The notes beneath the pieces were generated by a model. The model saw nothing but the letters and a program-made list of their open reading frames with translations. It was not told the origin of the DNA and searched no databases. A DNA stretch of 64,000 nucleotides from Aliiroseovarius lamellibrachiae (GTDB lineage: Bacteria > Pseudomonadota > Alphaproteobacteria > Rhodobacterales > Rhodobacteraceae), in the NCBI RefSeq assembly GCF_018599245.1, contig NZ_JAHEVJ010000007.1:1-64000 (forward strand). Direction: 5' to 3'. Every line of letters starts with the position of its first letter. Position 1 is the first letter of the stretch. This document shows, in pieces, positions 25,360-36,281 of the stretch. The translations under genes and the position numbers were made by a program.

Positions 25360-26172
25360 TCAGCCCAGCAACGCGTCGATTTTCGCGCCGCTGATGGACT
25401 GCCCTAGAACCGAAAAATCACCCTCGTCAAACATCGCTTGCGCCGCATCATGCAATACGCGGTGCGTGGCCCGCGCCAAAGCGGATCCCAATGAAATCCG
25501 CGCAACCCCTGCCTTGGCAAACTGATCACGGGTGATGTTGGTAAACGGTCCGGCCGCCAAAGCATTCACCGGAAGGCATGTTGCGGCGCAAATCCGCGCC
25601 TGATCCTCCAGCGTCCCCGGAAGGGGAACATAAAGCGCGTCGGCGCGGGCGTCCTCATACCCTTTGATCCGTGCCATCGCTTCATCCAGATTATAGTGCC
25701 CGTTCATCACCCCATCCGCGCGCGCAAGCAGTACAAAATCATTGGGCAGGGCGCGGGCGGCGCTCGCTGCGGCCTTAATGCGCTCAATCGCCAAGGCGCG
25801 ATTGTAAGGTGTGGCAGAAGGCAGGGCGGTGTCCTCTATTGAGATCCCGGCGAGCCCAACCTCCGCGGCCAAGCGCACGGTTTCGGCGCAACAATCCGGA
25901 TCATCACCAAATCCGTTCTCAAAATCGCCTGACACCGGCACATTGACCGCGGTCACAAGGTCTTGCGCGTGGGCAAGCGCCTCATCCCGGCTGACATGCC
26001 CCATGTCCGGGCGGCCCAATGTGAACGCATGCGCTGCGGATGAGGTGGCGATGGCCTCTGCGCCCATAGAAGCCAAAACTTTGGCGCTGCCTGCATCCCA
26101 GGCATTGGCCAGAATAAATGGATTTCCCCTTTGGTGTAAGGCGCGGAATTTACGTCCAATATCGTGGGTCAT
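25360..26172 (-). CDS. Isocitrate lyase/PEP mutase family enzyme
   Basis: The 270-residue TIM-barrel protein belongs to the isocitrate lyase/phosphoenolpyruvate phosphonomutase superfamily. 'NAWDAGSAKVLASMGAEAIATSSAA' (core 'NAWDAGSAKVLASMG') and 'DFENGFGDDP' are the hallmark segments, with the metal-binding acidic residues, and 'GISIEDT' follows. The lyase signature KKCGH is absent. The group includes oxaloacetate decarboxylases and carboxyphosphonoenolpyruvate mutase-like proteins, so the exact reaction is open. It is a single gene with its own ribosome-binding site (GGAGGGG). Confidence 0.8.
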   Translation of the reverse strand: MTHDIGRKFRALHQRGNPFILANAWDAGSAKVLASMGAEAIATSSAAHAFTLGRPDMGHVSRDEALAHAQDLVTAVNVPVSGDFENGFGDDPDCCAETVRLAAEVGLAGISIEDTALPSATPYNRALAIERIKAAASAARALPNDFVLLARADGVMNGHYNLDEAMARIKGYEDARADALYVPLPGTLEDQARICAATCLPVNALAAGPFTNITRDQFAKAGVARISLGSALARATHRVLHDAAQAMFDEGDFSVLGQSISGAKIDALLG

Positions 26173-26344
26173 GTCCCCTCCTAAGCTGGGTCTTTTGTAA
26201 CGGAAAGCTGCATTTCAGGCCGCCCCATCCGTAGCCCCAAATGGCATCTTCCGCGCGCAGCGGTATAACAATTCGCCATCGTGCGCCCCCATGTTCACAC
26301 TGCCCAACATCCAACCAACAATCCACATTTTCCTCTTCCTCTTT

Positions 26345-26376
26345 CCATAAATATCCCCGCCGGAGGCAAGAAAACC
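26345..26376. repeat. Rhodobacteraceae-type intergenic repeat, copy 2
   Basis: ATATCCCCGCCGGAGGCAAG is read on the minus strand as CTTGCCTCCGGCGGGGATAT followed by TTATGG. It shares layout with the repeat at 7085-7123: an inverted CCG core, an ATATTT/TATTTT tail and TTGCC. It lies between two divergent genes, about 75 bp before guaB. Confidence 0.6.
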
Positions 26377-26414
26377 AAAATCCCCCTTTCCAAGACCGCA
26401 ATTGCATGAGATAG

Positions 26415-27899
<1,485 letters not shown>

Positions 27900-27947
27900 A
27901 GAAATCATGCCGTTATGCGATGCACTTAATTCAACCGGGTGTCTTCA

Positions 27948-29123
27948 ATGACCCCCGGAGCGCGCGTGGCTGCGGCCATTGAAATCCTTGACGAGATCTT
28001 GGCCGGCACGCCAGCAGAGAAGGTTCTGACCAGCTGGGCCCGGTCGCATCGGTTCGCCGGGTCAAAGGACCGCGCGGCCATTCGCGATCATACTTTTGAC
28101 GCGCTGCGCCGGTTGCATTCGTCCCAAGCGCTTGGCGGCGGAGCGGATGGCCGGGCGGTTATGATTGGCGTGCTCCGGGGGCAAAAAATTGACCCGGACA
28201 CGCTGTTTCACGGCGAAGGTCATGCGCCAGCCCCGTTGACCGATGCGGAACGGGCCATTGATGCCGCTGGTCTGTCGCGCGCGCAATCTCTGGATTGCCC
28301 AGAATGGCTGTTGCCGAAATTTGAGGCGAGCCTCGGGGCCGATTGCGACGCAATTCTGCGCCAGTTGCAGGATCGCGCGCCGGTGTTTTTGCGGGTTAAC
28401 CTTGGTCAAACCACCCGGCAGGACGCGATTGCGTTACTGGCACAGGCCGGCGTTGTTGCCGTGCCGCATGACTTGTCGCCTTCCGCGTTGGAAGTTCTTG
28501 AGAACCCGCGAAAAATCTCAATGTCAGAGGCGTATCAATCGGGCATGGTTGAGCTTCAGGACGTCGCGTCGCAGGCGTTGGTGGATCAGCTGGGCATTCA
28601 GCCCGGCATGAGAGTTCTGGATTTTTGTGCAGGCGGCGGTGGTAAAGCGTTGGCGATGGCGGCTTTGGGGGCGAAAGTGGTCGCCCATGACGTCGCGCCG
28701 CAGCGTATGAATGACCTGCCGGACCGTGCTGAGCGCGCGGGTGTCTTTATTAAAACCGCCAGCACGCGCGAATTGCCTGCCCTTGGTCCGTTTGATTTGG
28801 TGCTCGCTGATGCGCCGTGTTCGGGAAGCGGGGCGTGGCGCCGATCGCCCTATGGGAAATGGTCGCTGACACAAGAGGCTTTGAATGAGGTTCTTTCTGT
28901 ACAGTCCGGTATTTTAAGTGAAATTTCAAAATATTCTGGGGATGAAGGTCGGCTGGCTTATGCCACATGCTCGCTGTTTCAGGATGAAAATCAAACCCAG
29001 ATTGCAGGCTTTTTGCAGGGCGCTCCGGCGTGGAAACTGGCCTCTGAACGACAGTTCACACCTTTGGATGGCGGAGACGGATTTTACGTAGCTCTATTGA
29101 CGCGGGAAACTTCACGGGATTAA
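27948..29123 (+). CDS. rsmB: RsmB-like rRNA cytosine-C5 methyltransferase
   Basis: The protein is a NOL1/NOP2/Sun-family RNA m5C methyltransferase. The methyltransferase part has 'VLDFCAGGGGKALAMAALGA' (core 'DFCAGGGGKALAMA') for AdoMet, 'LADAPCSGSGAWRR' with the PC catalytic cysteine, and 'YATCSLFQDENQ' with the TC cysteine that is the nucleophile. The N-terminal ~130 residues correspond to the NusB-like/RNA-binding part of RsmB. I use the ATG at 27948 rather than a GTG three codons earlier, because homologues begin 'MTPGARVAAA'. The probable target is C967 of 16S rRNA. Confidence 0.85.
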   Translation: MTPGARVAAAIEILDEILAGTPAEKVLTSWARSHRFAGSKDRAAIRDHTFDALRRLHSSQALGGGADGRAVMIGVLRGQKIDPDTLFHGEGHAPAPLTDAERAIDAAGLSRAQSLDCPEWLLPKFEASLGADCDAILRQLQDRAPVFLRVNLGQTTRQDAIALLAQAGVVAVPHDLSPSALEVLENPRKISMSEAYQSGMVELQDVASQALVDQLGIQPGMRVLDFCAGGGGKALAMAALGAKVVAHDVAPQRMNDLPDRAERAGVFIKTASTRELPALGPFDLVLADAPCSGSGAWRRSPYGKWSLTQEALNEVLSVQSGILSEISKYSGDEGRLAYATCSLFQDENQTQIAGFLQGAPAWKLASERQFTPLDGGDGFYVALLTRETSRD

Positions 29124-29173
29124 ATCAACCCGAGGGGGAAGTGATTGGGTATTTTTTGCGCTGACGGCGAGTG

Positions 29174-29188
29174 TTAAGGCTGCATTAA
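29174..29188. promoter_or_regulatory. CtrA box upstream of cckA
   Basis: TTAA (29174-29177), seven bases, then TTAA (29185-29188) match the CtrA consensus TTAA-N7-TTAA exactly. The site is about 36 bp before the cckA start, where it could control this gene directly and close a loop, since CckA drives CtrA phosphorylation. Binding is inferred from sequence only. Confidence 0.65.
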
Positions 29189-29223
29189 CGATAGTCGCGC
29201 AAAAGTATACCCATCGAATCCGC

Positions 29224-31740
29224 ATGAAAGGGAGCCTCGTGGCGCGATCAGCCTTGTCTCCACATCCAATGGTGAAAACCGCTCAGGACTTATCGTCTCA
29301 CGCGGTCTATATTCTCGTTTTGGCACTCGCTGCCTTGGGGGCCGCTTTTGCGCTTCCGGGCCTCAGCCTTTTGGTGAACTTGACGTTGCTCATAACCGGG
29401 GCGACATTGTTTTGCTTGGTGGTTTTGGTCAAAGCCTTGTCATCGTGGCAAACGGCGCAGGTGACCAAGCTGTTTCACACGCTTTCGGCGTATTCCGAGC
29501 ATGATGCTTCGGCGATTTTCGCAACCGATCAGGACGGCGCGATTGTTTATATAAATCAATCGGCTGGTGCGCAATACGATGCCCAACCTGGGGATACTTT
29601 GGCCAAGGCGTTTCGAGATTTATTTGCCTCGCCCTCTGGCATATTAAGCCGCCTTCAAAGCCGTGCCGAAGCCACAAATACCGCCAGTGAAGACATCGTT
29701 TTACGCCGCGGTCACATTCGGCTTTCTGTCCATAAGATGGAGAATGACGGGTTTTTGTGGCGTGTGGATGCGTTGGGGGACAGGTCGGTCAGTGGTCGGT
29801 CAGGTGAAAACATTGCCTTACCCATGATGACCGTGTCAAAAAACGGCACCATTTTGTTCATGAATGAAGCGGCGCGCTTTTTACTGGGCGGGCGTGAAAC
29901 CACATTGGATAGGGTGTTTCTTGAAACACCCGTGCGTTCTGGTGTGGCGATGCAGGTTTCGGGCAAAACGGGCCCAATATCTGTGGTGGTCTGGGAGGTG
30001 AATTGCTCCGCGGAACGCAAAGAACTTTACCTGTTGCCCGCAGATATGACGCCCACGGTTACCAAAGGCGAATGGGCCGTTGTCGAGGGGCTTCCTGTTC
30101 CCCTGCTTAAACTCGATTCCCATGGGGCGATCACCATGGCCAATAAACGCGCGCGCAGGTTGTTGGGGGACGAAAGCGCCATGGGCTCCTTGTTGGCGGA
30201 TCAGGTTGAAGGTCTTGGGCGTCCAGTCTCGGATTGGTTGGCGGAAGCCCATGCAGGCCGACATCTGGGACGGATCGAAGTGGTGCGTGCCAGCAAGCCT
30301 GATGACGAAGTGTTTGTGCAGATTTCACTGAGCCAGATGGTGGATGAGGCCGGGCCAGCATTGATTGCCGTGTTGCAAGATGCGACCGAGCTGAAAACGC
30401 TCGAGGCGCAGTTCGTACAAAGCCAGAAAATGCAAGCAATCGGCCAGCTTGCGGGCGGTGTCGCTCATGATTTCAACAATCTTTTGACCGCGATATCAGG
30501 ACATTGCGACCTGTTGCTCACGGGACGGGATGAGGCGGATCCTGAATATTCAGATCTTGCCCAAATCCATCAAAACGCCAATCGAGCGGCTTCTTTAGTG
30601 GGGCAATTGCTAGCCTTTTCTCGCAAGCAAACCCTGCGGCCTGAGGTCATCGACCTATCCGACACGATGTCTGACCTGACCCATTTGCTGAACCGCCTTG
30701 TTGGTGAAAAGGTCAGCCTTGAATTGGATCATGATGAAAAGCTGCTGGATATACGGGCGGATCGGCGCCAATTGGATCAGGTTATTATGAACCTTGTCGT
30801 GAATGCGCGCGATGCGATGCCAGAGGGTGGTGTGGTCCGAATCGAGACGCGAAATGTCATTCTTGACACCCAGCTAGAACGCGATCGCGCCACGGTTCCA
30901 GCCGGTGAATATGTTACCGTACGGGTGATCGATCACGGAACCGGTATTGGTGCAGATAAAATAAATAAGATCTTTGAACCTTTCTTTACCACTAAGAAGG
31001 CCGGGCAGGGCACCGGGCTTGGCCTGTCCATGGCGTATGGCATTATTAAACAAACCGGGGGGTTTATCTTCGTGGATTCGGTGCCGGGTTCCGGGACCAC
31101 ATTCACCTTGTATTTCCCAGTTTGGAAACAACGCGTTGAAGTGGCCGGTCTCTCAGATCAGGTCCACGATGCAGTACCGGAAACCGGTCAGGCAACGGAT
31201 GCCGCCATAGAACAGGCTCCTGCGTCCAAGCAATGCGACCCAGAGGTGGAAAATGAGGCTGTAAAATCGATTATCTCAAAAGTGACGGCTTCAGCGGGGC
31301 CGAGCGCGATTGACGCGCATTCCGAAGTGTCTTCCAGCTTGCCGAAACCGACCCATGAGCTGACCAGCACCACAGCTGGTGGGGTTGTCCTTTTGGTTGA
31401 GGATGAAGCACCGGTGCGTGCCTTTGCGTCGCGGGCGTTACGAATGCGCGGCTATACTGTTCTCGAAGCTGAAAGTGCGGAAGAGGCGCTTCATATCTTG
31501 GAGGACACCAGTTTGGATGTGGATGTTTTTGTCACTGATGTGGTTATGCCTGGTATGGATGGGCCCACTTGGGTGATGAAAGCATTGGAACGTCGCCCCG
31601 GTGTGAAAGTCGTCTTTGTCTCTGGTTATGCCGAGGATTCTGTTTCCGAACACCAAGCGCGCGTGCCCAATTCGGTATTCTTACCCAAGCCATTTTCGCT
31701 AAATGAGCTGACATCCACGGTCCAGCAACAGATACATTAA
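29224..31740 (+). CDS. cckA: Hybrid sensor histidine kinase CckA
   Basis: CckA is the kinase/phosphatase at the head of the CckA-ChpT-CtrA phosphorelay that controls cell cycle, motility and gene transfer agent genes in Rhodobacterales. The 838-residue protein has two N-terminal membrane segments (about 25-70), PAS-like sensor regions (about 80-390), an H-box 'GGVAHDFNNLLTAISGHCDL' (core 'AHDFNNLLTA', phospho-acceptor His415), an ATPase domain with 'NLVVNARDAMPEGG' and 'GTGLGLSMAYG', and a receiver domain with Asp772 in 'VTDVVMPGMDG'. The ATPase-receiver linker is about 90 residues, long for a CckA. A CtrA box lies upstream; recA follows. Confidence 0.92.
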   Translation: MKGSLVARSALSPHPMVKTAQDLSSHAVYILVLALAALGAAFALPGLSLLVNLTLLITGATLFCLVVLVKALSSWQTAQVTKLFHTLSAYSEHDASAIFATDQDGAIVYINQSAGAQYDAQPGDTLAKAFRDLFASPSGILSRLQSRAEATNTASEDIVLRRGHIRLSVHKMENDGFLWRVDALGDRSVSGRSGENIALPMMTVSKNGTILFMNEAARFLLGGRETTLDRVFLETPVRSGVAMQVSGKTGPISVVVWEVNCSAERKELYLLPADMTPTVTKGEWAVVEGLPVPLLKLDSHGAITMANKRARRLLGDESAMGSLLADQVEGLGRPVSDWLAEAHAGRHLGRIEVVRASKPDDEVFVQISLSQMVDEAGPALIAVLQDATELKTLEAQFVQSQKMQAIGQLAGGVAHDFNNLLTAISGHCDLLLTGRDEADPEYSDLAQIHQNANRAASLVGQLLAFSRKQTLRPEVIDLSDTMSDLTHLLNRLVGEKVSLELDHDEKLLDIRADRRQLDQVIMNLVVNARDAMPEGGVVRIETRNVILDTQLERDRATVPAGEYVTVRVIDHGTGIGADKINKIFEPFFTTKKAGQGTGLGLSMAYGIIKQTGGFIFVDSVPGSGTTFTLYFPVWKQRVEVAGLSDQVHDAVPETGQATDAAIEQAPASKQCDPEVENEAVKSIISKVTASAGPSAIDAHSEVSSSLPKPTHELTSTTAGGVVLLVEDEAPVRAFASRALRMRGYTVLEAESAEEALHILEDTSLDVDVFVTDVVMPGMDGPTWVMKALERRPGVKVVFVSGYAEDSVSEHQARVPNSVFLPKPFSLNELTSTVQQQIH

Positions 31741-31755
31741 GTAAACAAATCAATA

Positions 31756-31794
31756 GGTAACCAATTCTTTTCTGCCATTAAGGGTTTGGTTACC
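31756..31794. repeat. Inverted repeat between cckA and recA
   Basis: GGTAACCAA (31756-31764) and TTGGTTACC (31786-31794) form a perfect 9-bp inverted repeat with a 21-base spacer, just after the cckA stop. It could be a weak terminator or a binding site; no T-run follows. Confidence 0.4.
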
Positions 31795-31865
31795 AATCTT
31801 TGCCAAAGTTAATTTTAGTAAATTATTAGTTGATATGTTCTCTTTTTGTCTCGTATACATACTTA

Positions 31866-31880
31866 GAACATCCCGTGAAC
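31866..31880. promoter_or_regulatory. LexA SOS box of recA
   Basis: GAAC-N7-GAAC (31866-31869 and 31877-31880) is a perfect alphaproteobacterial SOS box, 52 bp before the recA start. A weaker copy, GTTC-N7-GTCT, lies at 31837-31851. LexA should repress recA here and release it upon DNA damage. Confidence 0.85.
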
Positions 31881-31931
31881 ATAATGGTCGAGTTGCCGAT
31901 GGAAGCCGGGTGTGAAATAAGGGAAGAAACA

Positions 31932-33005
31932 ATGGCGACTGCGGATATTTTTGACATGAAACGCGATAGTGATAAACAAAAGGCGTTGGACAGTGCTCTT
32001 GCGCAGATCGAACGCCAATTTGGCAAAGGCTCAATTATGAAACTGGGGGGGGATAACCCGGTTGCAGAAATTGAATCCACCTCAACCGGTTCTCTTGGTT
32101 TGGATATTGCCCTTGGAATTGGCGGCCTGCCCAAAGGGCGCATTATTGAGATCTACGGACCAGAAAGCTCGGGCAAAACCACCTTGACGCTGCACTGTGT
32201 TGCGGAAGAGCAGAAAAAAGGCGGCGTTTGTGCCTTTGTTGATGCTGAACATGCGCTGGATCCGCTTTATGCGAAAAAACTTGGCGTTGATCTGGACGAG
32301 CTTTTGATCAGCCAGCCGGACACCGGTGAGCAAGCGCTTGAAATTGTGGACACGTTGGTTCGTTCTGGTGCTGTGAGCATGGTCGTCGTCGACTCGGTTG
32401 CTGCTTTGACGCCAAAATCGGAGCTTGAAGGCGATATGGGGGATGCCAGCGTTGGCGTCCAAGCCCGTTTGATGAGCCAAGCCATGCGTAAGCTGACCTC
32501 TTCCATCGCGCGTTCCAACTGTATGGTGATTTTCATCAACCAGATCCGGATGAAAATCGGCGTGATGTTCGGCAGCCCTGAGACGACAACCGGCGGCAAT
32601 GCGCTGAAGTTTTACAGCTCTGTGCGTCTGGATATTCGCCGCATCGGCCAAATTAAGGACCGCGACGAAGTGGTGGGCAACGCCACCCGTGTGAAAGTGG
32701 TTAAAAACAAAGTCGCTCCGCCGTTTAAACAAGTTGAGTTTGATATCATGTACGGCGAAGGCATCTCGAAAATGGGTGAATTGCTGGATCTCGGCGTGAA
32801 AGCAGGTGTGGTTGAAAAGTCCGGCTCTTGGTTTAGCTATGGCGATGAACGTATCGGTCAAGGTCGTGAAAACGCCAAAAATTATCTGCGGGAACACACG
32901 AAAACCGCCCTTGATATCGAAGATAAAATTCGTGCGGCGCATGGTTTGGAATTTGATATGCCGCCGGGGGCGCGCGATGAAGATGATGGTTTGGTTGAGG
33001 CGTAA
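31932..33005 (+). CDS. recA: Recombinase RecA
   Basis: RecA forms filaments on single-stranded DNA, drives strand exchange and stimulates LexA self-cleavage. The 357-residue protein is complete: Walker A 'GPESSGKT' at 76-83, Walker B-type '[14 protein letters not shown]', loop L1/L2 regions and '[22 protein letters not shown]' (core '[15 protein letters not shown]'). The start is ATG 31932, GGGAAG upstream; an upstream in-frame codon at 31830 is inside the SOS-box region. A terminator separates it from alaS. Confidence 0.98.
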   Translation: MATADIFDMKRDSDKQKALDSALAQIERQFGKGSIMKLGGDNPVAEIESTSTGSLGLDIALGIGGLPKGRIIEIYGPESSGKTTLTLHCVAEEQKKGGVCAFVDAEHALDPLYAKKLGVDLDELLISQPDTGEQALEIVDTLVRSGAVSMVVVDSVAALTPKSELEGDMGDASVGVQARLMSQAMRKLTSSIARSNCMVIFINQIRMKIGVMFGSPETTTGGNALKFYSSVRLDIRRIGQIKDRDEVVGNATRVKVVKNKVAPPFKQVEFDIMYGEGISKMGELLDLGVKAGVVEKSGSWFSYGDERIGQGRENAKNYLREHTKTALDIEDKIRAAHGLEFDMPPGARDEDDGLVEA

Positions 33006-33039
33006 TCGCCTGATCTTGCCAACACATGTTAACTGACGG

Positions 33040-33070
33040 AAGGCCGGGATTATTTCCCGGCCTTTGTTTT
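33040..33070 (+). terminator. Rho-independent terminator of recA
   Basis: AAGGCCGGGA (33040-33049) pairs with TCCCGGCCTT (33055-33064), followed by TGTTTTTG. Confidence 0.92.
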
Positions 33071-33144
33071 TGACCAAGCGCGTGGTGGACAGGCGCGGCG
33101 TGGGGCGGTAAACCACTGCGAACGCTGATAAGAGGCAAGAAAAT

Positions 33145-35790
33145 ATGGCCAGCCTGAACGATATTCGCTCGACCTTTCTCGACTATTTTGCAACGCAAGG
33201 CCATGAGGTGGTGGACAGTTCCCCCCTTGTGCCGCGCAATGACCCAACCCTGATGTTTGTGAACTCGGGCATGGTGCAGTTTAAGAACCTGTTTACCGGG
33301 TTGGAAACGCGCGATTATGTGCGCGCCACCACGTCACAGAAATGTGTGCGCGCCGGCGGCAAGCATAATGATTTGGACAACGTCGGCTATACAGCGCGCC
33401 ACCACACATTCTTCGAAATGCTCGGAAACTTTAGCTTTGGGGATTATTTCAAACCCGAGGCGATCCCTTTTGCCTGGAACCTGATCACCAAGGAATTCGG
33501 GATCAACCCCGAGCGTTTGTTGACCACGGTCTATCACACCGACGACGAAGCCTTTGAAATCTGGAAGAAAGTTGGGGTGCCGGAAAGCCGGATTATCCGC
33601 ATCGACACCGCAGATAACTTTTGGCAGATGGGGCCAACGGGGCCATGTGGGCCGTGTACCGAGATTTTTTATGACCACGGCGATCACATCTGGGGCGGCC
33701 CTCCCGGCAGCGCGGATGAGGATGGCGATCGGTTTATTGAGATTTGGAATGTGGTGTTCATGCAAAATGAACAATTCGCGGATGGATCCATGGTGCCGCT
33801 CGACATGCAGTCGATTGACACGGGCATGGGGCTTGAGCGGATTGGCGCGCTGTTACAAGGCAGCCATGACAACTATGACACCGACCTGTTTAAGGCGCTG
33901 ATCGAGGCGTCTGCCCATGCCACGCATGTGGATCCTTATGGTGACAAAAACGTGCACCACCGGGTGATCGCGGATCACTTGCGCTCGACCTCGTTTCTGA
34001 TGGCCGATGGCGTGATGCCGTCCAACGAAGGGCGCGGATATGTGCTACGCCGGATCATGCGCCGTGCGATGCGTCATGCGCATTTGCTTGGGGCAAAAGA
34101 CCCGGTTATGCATCGTTTGGTGCCTGAATTGGTGGCGCAAATGGGACAAGCCTATCCAGAGCTTGGCCGCGCGCAGGTGATGATCGAAGAGACGTTGCTG
34201 AATGAAGAAACCCGGTTTAAGGCGACTTTGGATCGCGGTTTGAAGCTGTTGGATGACGAGGTTTCGGGCTTGGAAGAGGGCGCGAACCTGCCCGGAGAAA
34301 CCGCGTTCAAGCTGTATGACACCTACGGTTTTCCGCTGGATCTGACGCAGGATGCGTTGCGTGAAAAGGGCCGGTCGGTGGACACCGATGGGTTTGACGC
34401 GGCGATGGAAGAGCAAAAAGCCCGTGCCCGTGCGGCCTGGTCTGGATCGGGTGAAGCGGCGGATGCAACCATTTGGTTTGACCTCGCGGAAGAGCATGGT
34501 GTGACCGAATTCCTGGGCTATGACACCGAACATGCCGAAGGGCAGATCCTTGCGTTGGTGCAATCCGGCGCGCAAATTCAAGCTGCAAAAGCGGGGGATG
34601 AGGTTCAGATCGTCGTGAACCAAACGCCATTTTACGCCGAAAGCGGTGGTCAGGTGGGGGACGCGGGGTTGATCCGCACCGACACTGGGTCCGCTCGGGT
34701 GACGGACACCAAAAAAGTGGCGGATGTGTTTATTCACTTCGCAACTGTGGAAGATGGTGAACTGTTGACCACCCAAGGGGCAGAGTTGGCGGTGGATCAT
34801 TTGCGCCGCGGCTCGATCCGCGCCAATCACTCCGCCACGCACCTGTTGCACGAGGCGTTGCGTGGTGAGCTGGGCGAACATGTGGCGCAGCGCGGGTCGC
34901 TGAATGCGGATGATCGTTTGCGGTTTGATTTCAGCCACAATAAGGCGATGACCCCGCAGCAATTGTCCAATGTGGCGCGCGAAGTGAACACCTATATCCG
35001 CCAAAACACCAAGGTGGAAACACGGATTATGACGCCGGATGATGCGCGCGATATTGGTGCGCAGGCGTTGTTTGGCGAGAAGTACGGCGACGAAGTGCGG
35101 GTTGTCTCGATGGGCCATGCGGCCACGGGCAAAGGCACCAATGGGGCGACCTATTCGATCGAACTTTGCGGCGGTACCCATGTGGATCGGACCGGCGAAA
35201 TCGGTGTGTGTGTGATCCTCTCAGAAGGGGCAAGTGCCTCTGGCGTGCGCCGGATTGAGGCGCTGACCGGCAAAGCTGCCTTTGCCTTTATCGAAGAGGA
35301 AACCGGCCGTGCGTCTGAATTACAGGGCATGTTGAAGGCCAAACCAGACGAGGTTGTGGGCCGGATCAAAGGTCTGATGGACGAGCGCAAAGCCTTGAAC
35401 AATGAGATTTCGGCGTTGAAACGTGAGCTTGCGAAAGCCTCGGGTGTGGGCGCTGAGGTTAAAGAACTGAATGGTATCAAGTTCTTGGCGGTGGTTGTTC
35501 AAGGTGTTGGTGGCAAAGATTTGCAATCTTTGGTCAATGAGCACAAAGACACGCTTGGATCTGGCGCTGTTTTGGTGATCGCGGACAATGACGGCAAGGT
35601 TGCTGTGTCTGCGGGCGTGACCTCTGATCTCACGGACAGGCTTTCGGCTGTTGATTTGGTGAAAGCAGCAGTGCCGGAATTGGGCGGCAAGGGGGGCGGT
35701 GGTCGTCCAGAGCTTGCCCAAGGCGGCGGGGCTTCTGCGGAAAACGCCGCCGGTGCCATTGCGGCAGCCGAGGCTGTGATCGCGGGCTGA
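33145..35790 (+). CDS. alaS: Alanine--tRNA ligase
   Basis: The 881-residue class II synthetase charges tRNA-Ala and edits mischarged Ser/Gly. The N-terminal catalytic core has '[13 protein letters not shown]' and '[19 protein letters not shown]' (core '[14 protein letters not shown]'). The editing domain carries '[12 protein letters not shown]' (HxxxH) and '[11 protein letters not shown]' as zinc ligands, and a C-Ala DHH-type domain completes the protein. The length is standard. A Gly-rich '[16 protein letters not shown]' near the end is the usual AlaS feature. Its own promoter likely lies in the 80-bp gap after the recA terminator. Confidence 0.97.
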   Translation: MASLNDIRSTFLDYFATQGHEVVDSSPLVPRNDPTLMFVNSGMVQFKNLFTGLETRDYVRATTSQKCVRAGGKHNDLDNVGYTARHHTFFEMLGNFSFGDYFKPEAIPFAWNLITKEFGINPERLLTTVYHTDDEAFEIWKKVGVPESRIIRIDTADNFWQMGPTGPCGPCTEIFYDHGDHIWGGPPGSADEDGDRFIEIWNVVFMQNEQFADGSMVPLDMQSIDTGMGLERIGALLQGSHDNYDTDLFKALIEASAHATHVDPYGDKNVHHRVIADHLRSTSFLMADGVMPSNEGRGYVLRRIMRRAMRHAHLLGAKDPVMHRLVPELVAQMGQAYPELGRAQVMIEETLLNEETRFKATLDRGLKLLDDEVSGLEEGANLPGETAFKLYDTYGFPLDLTQDALREKGRSVDTDGFDAAMEEQKARARAAWSGSGEAADATIWFDLAEEHGVTEFLGYDTEHAEGQILALVQSGAQIQAAKAGDEVQIVVNQTPFYAESGGQVGDAGLIRTDTGSARVTDTKKVADVFIHFATVEDGELLTTQGAELAVDHLRRGSIRANHSATHLLHEALRGELGEHVAQRGSLNADDRLRFDFSHNKAMTPQQLSNVAREVNTYIRQNTKVETRIMTPDDARDIGAQALFGEKYGDEVRVVSMGHAATGKGTNGATYSIELCGGTHVDRTGEIGVCVILSEGASASGVRRIEALTGKAAFAFIEEETGRASELQGMLKAKPDEVVGRIKGLMDERKALNNEISALKRELAKASGVGAEVKELNGIKFLAVVVQGVGGKDLQSLVNEHKDTLGSGAVLVIADNDGKVAVSAGVTSDLTDRLSAVDLVKAAVPELGGKGGGGRPELAQGGGASAENAAGAIAAAEAVIAG

Positions 35791-35846
35791 TCTGTCCTCA
35801 TCTGGTATCTGACCAATTGGTCAATTCCCTCTCGCAAATTGAAATT

Positions 35847-35881
35847 GGGCGCGTATAGTCAAAGGCTAACGCGCCCTTTTT
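35847..35881 (+). terminator. Rho-independent terminator of alaS
   Basis: GGGCGCG (35847-35853) pairs with CGCGCCC (35870-35876), followed by TTTTT. A 12-bp palindrome GACCAATTGGTC lies just upstream at 35811-35822. Confidence 0.85.
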
Positions 35882-35912
35882 ATGTGCAGAACCCAACAAG
35901 GAGAGACAGCCG

Positions 35913-36200
35913 ATGCCAGCGCTTTGGATTGCCCATGTGACCGTGACCGACGAAGAGGCTTATGGCCGCTATGCCAAATTGGCGGGGCCGGCGATTGCCA
36001 AGCATGGGGGCAAGTTTATCGCCCGCGCCGGGCGGTATGTGCAGCTTGAGGGCAAAGATCGCCCGCGCAATGTGGTGGCGAAATTTGCCAGCGTAGAAGA
36101 CGCAGAGGCCTGTTACCACAGTCCTGAATATCAAGAGGCGTTAAGCCACGCACGCGATGCATCAGAGCGTGAATTGCTGATTGTTGAGACCGACGAATAG
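35913..36200 (+). CDS. DUF1330 family protein
   Basis: The 95-residue protein matches DUF1330, small proteins of the dimeric alpha-beta barrel (ferredoxin-like) fold: 'ALWIAHVTVTDEEAYGRYA' (core 'VTDEEAYGRYAKLA') at the start, 'AKHGGKFIARAGRY' with the conserved Gly-Gly, and 'SPEYQEALSHARDASERELLIVE' at the end (core 'YQEALSHARDAS'). The biochemical role is unknown; the fold is shared with many mono-oxygenase-like and stress proteins. Ribosome-binding site AAGGAG is good. It is a single gene closed by a bidirectional terminator. Confidence 0.85.
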   Translation: MPALWIAHVTVTDEEAYGRYAKLAGPAIAKHGGKFIARAGRYVQLEGKDRPRNVVAKFASVEDAEACYHSPEYQEALSHARDASERELLIVETDE

Positions 36201-36234
36201 GTAGCTCACGCAGAAAAATATCAGACAACGCAAC

Positions 36235-36268
36235 AAAAAAGGGCCCCCGAGAGGAGGCCCTTTTCGTT
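36235..36268. terminator. Bidirectional terminator between DUF1330 gene and typA
   Basis: AAAAAAGGGCC and GGCCCTTTT flank a short loop. A-run and T-run on opposite sides let it work for both converging genes. Confidence 0.85.
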
Positions 36269-36281
36269 TTATATCAACCGC

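Noticed and set aside
32082-33116. Long antisense open frame across recA (344 codons)
   Set aside because: recA on the plus strand is unmistakable and the antisense translation is His/Arg/Phe-rich, as shadows of GC-rich genes are.
34045-35181. Antisense open frame across alaS
   Set aside because: alaS is complete on the plus strand, and the antisense product has no domain-like features.
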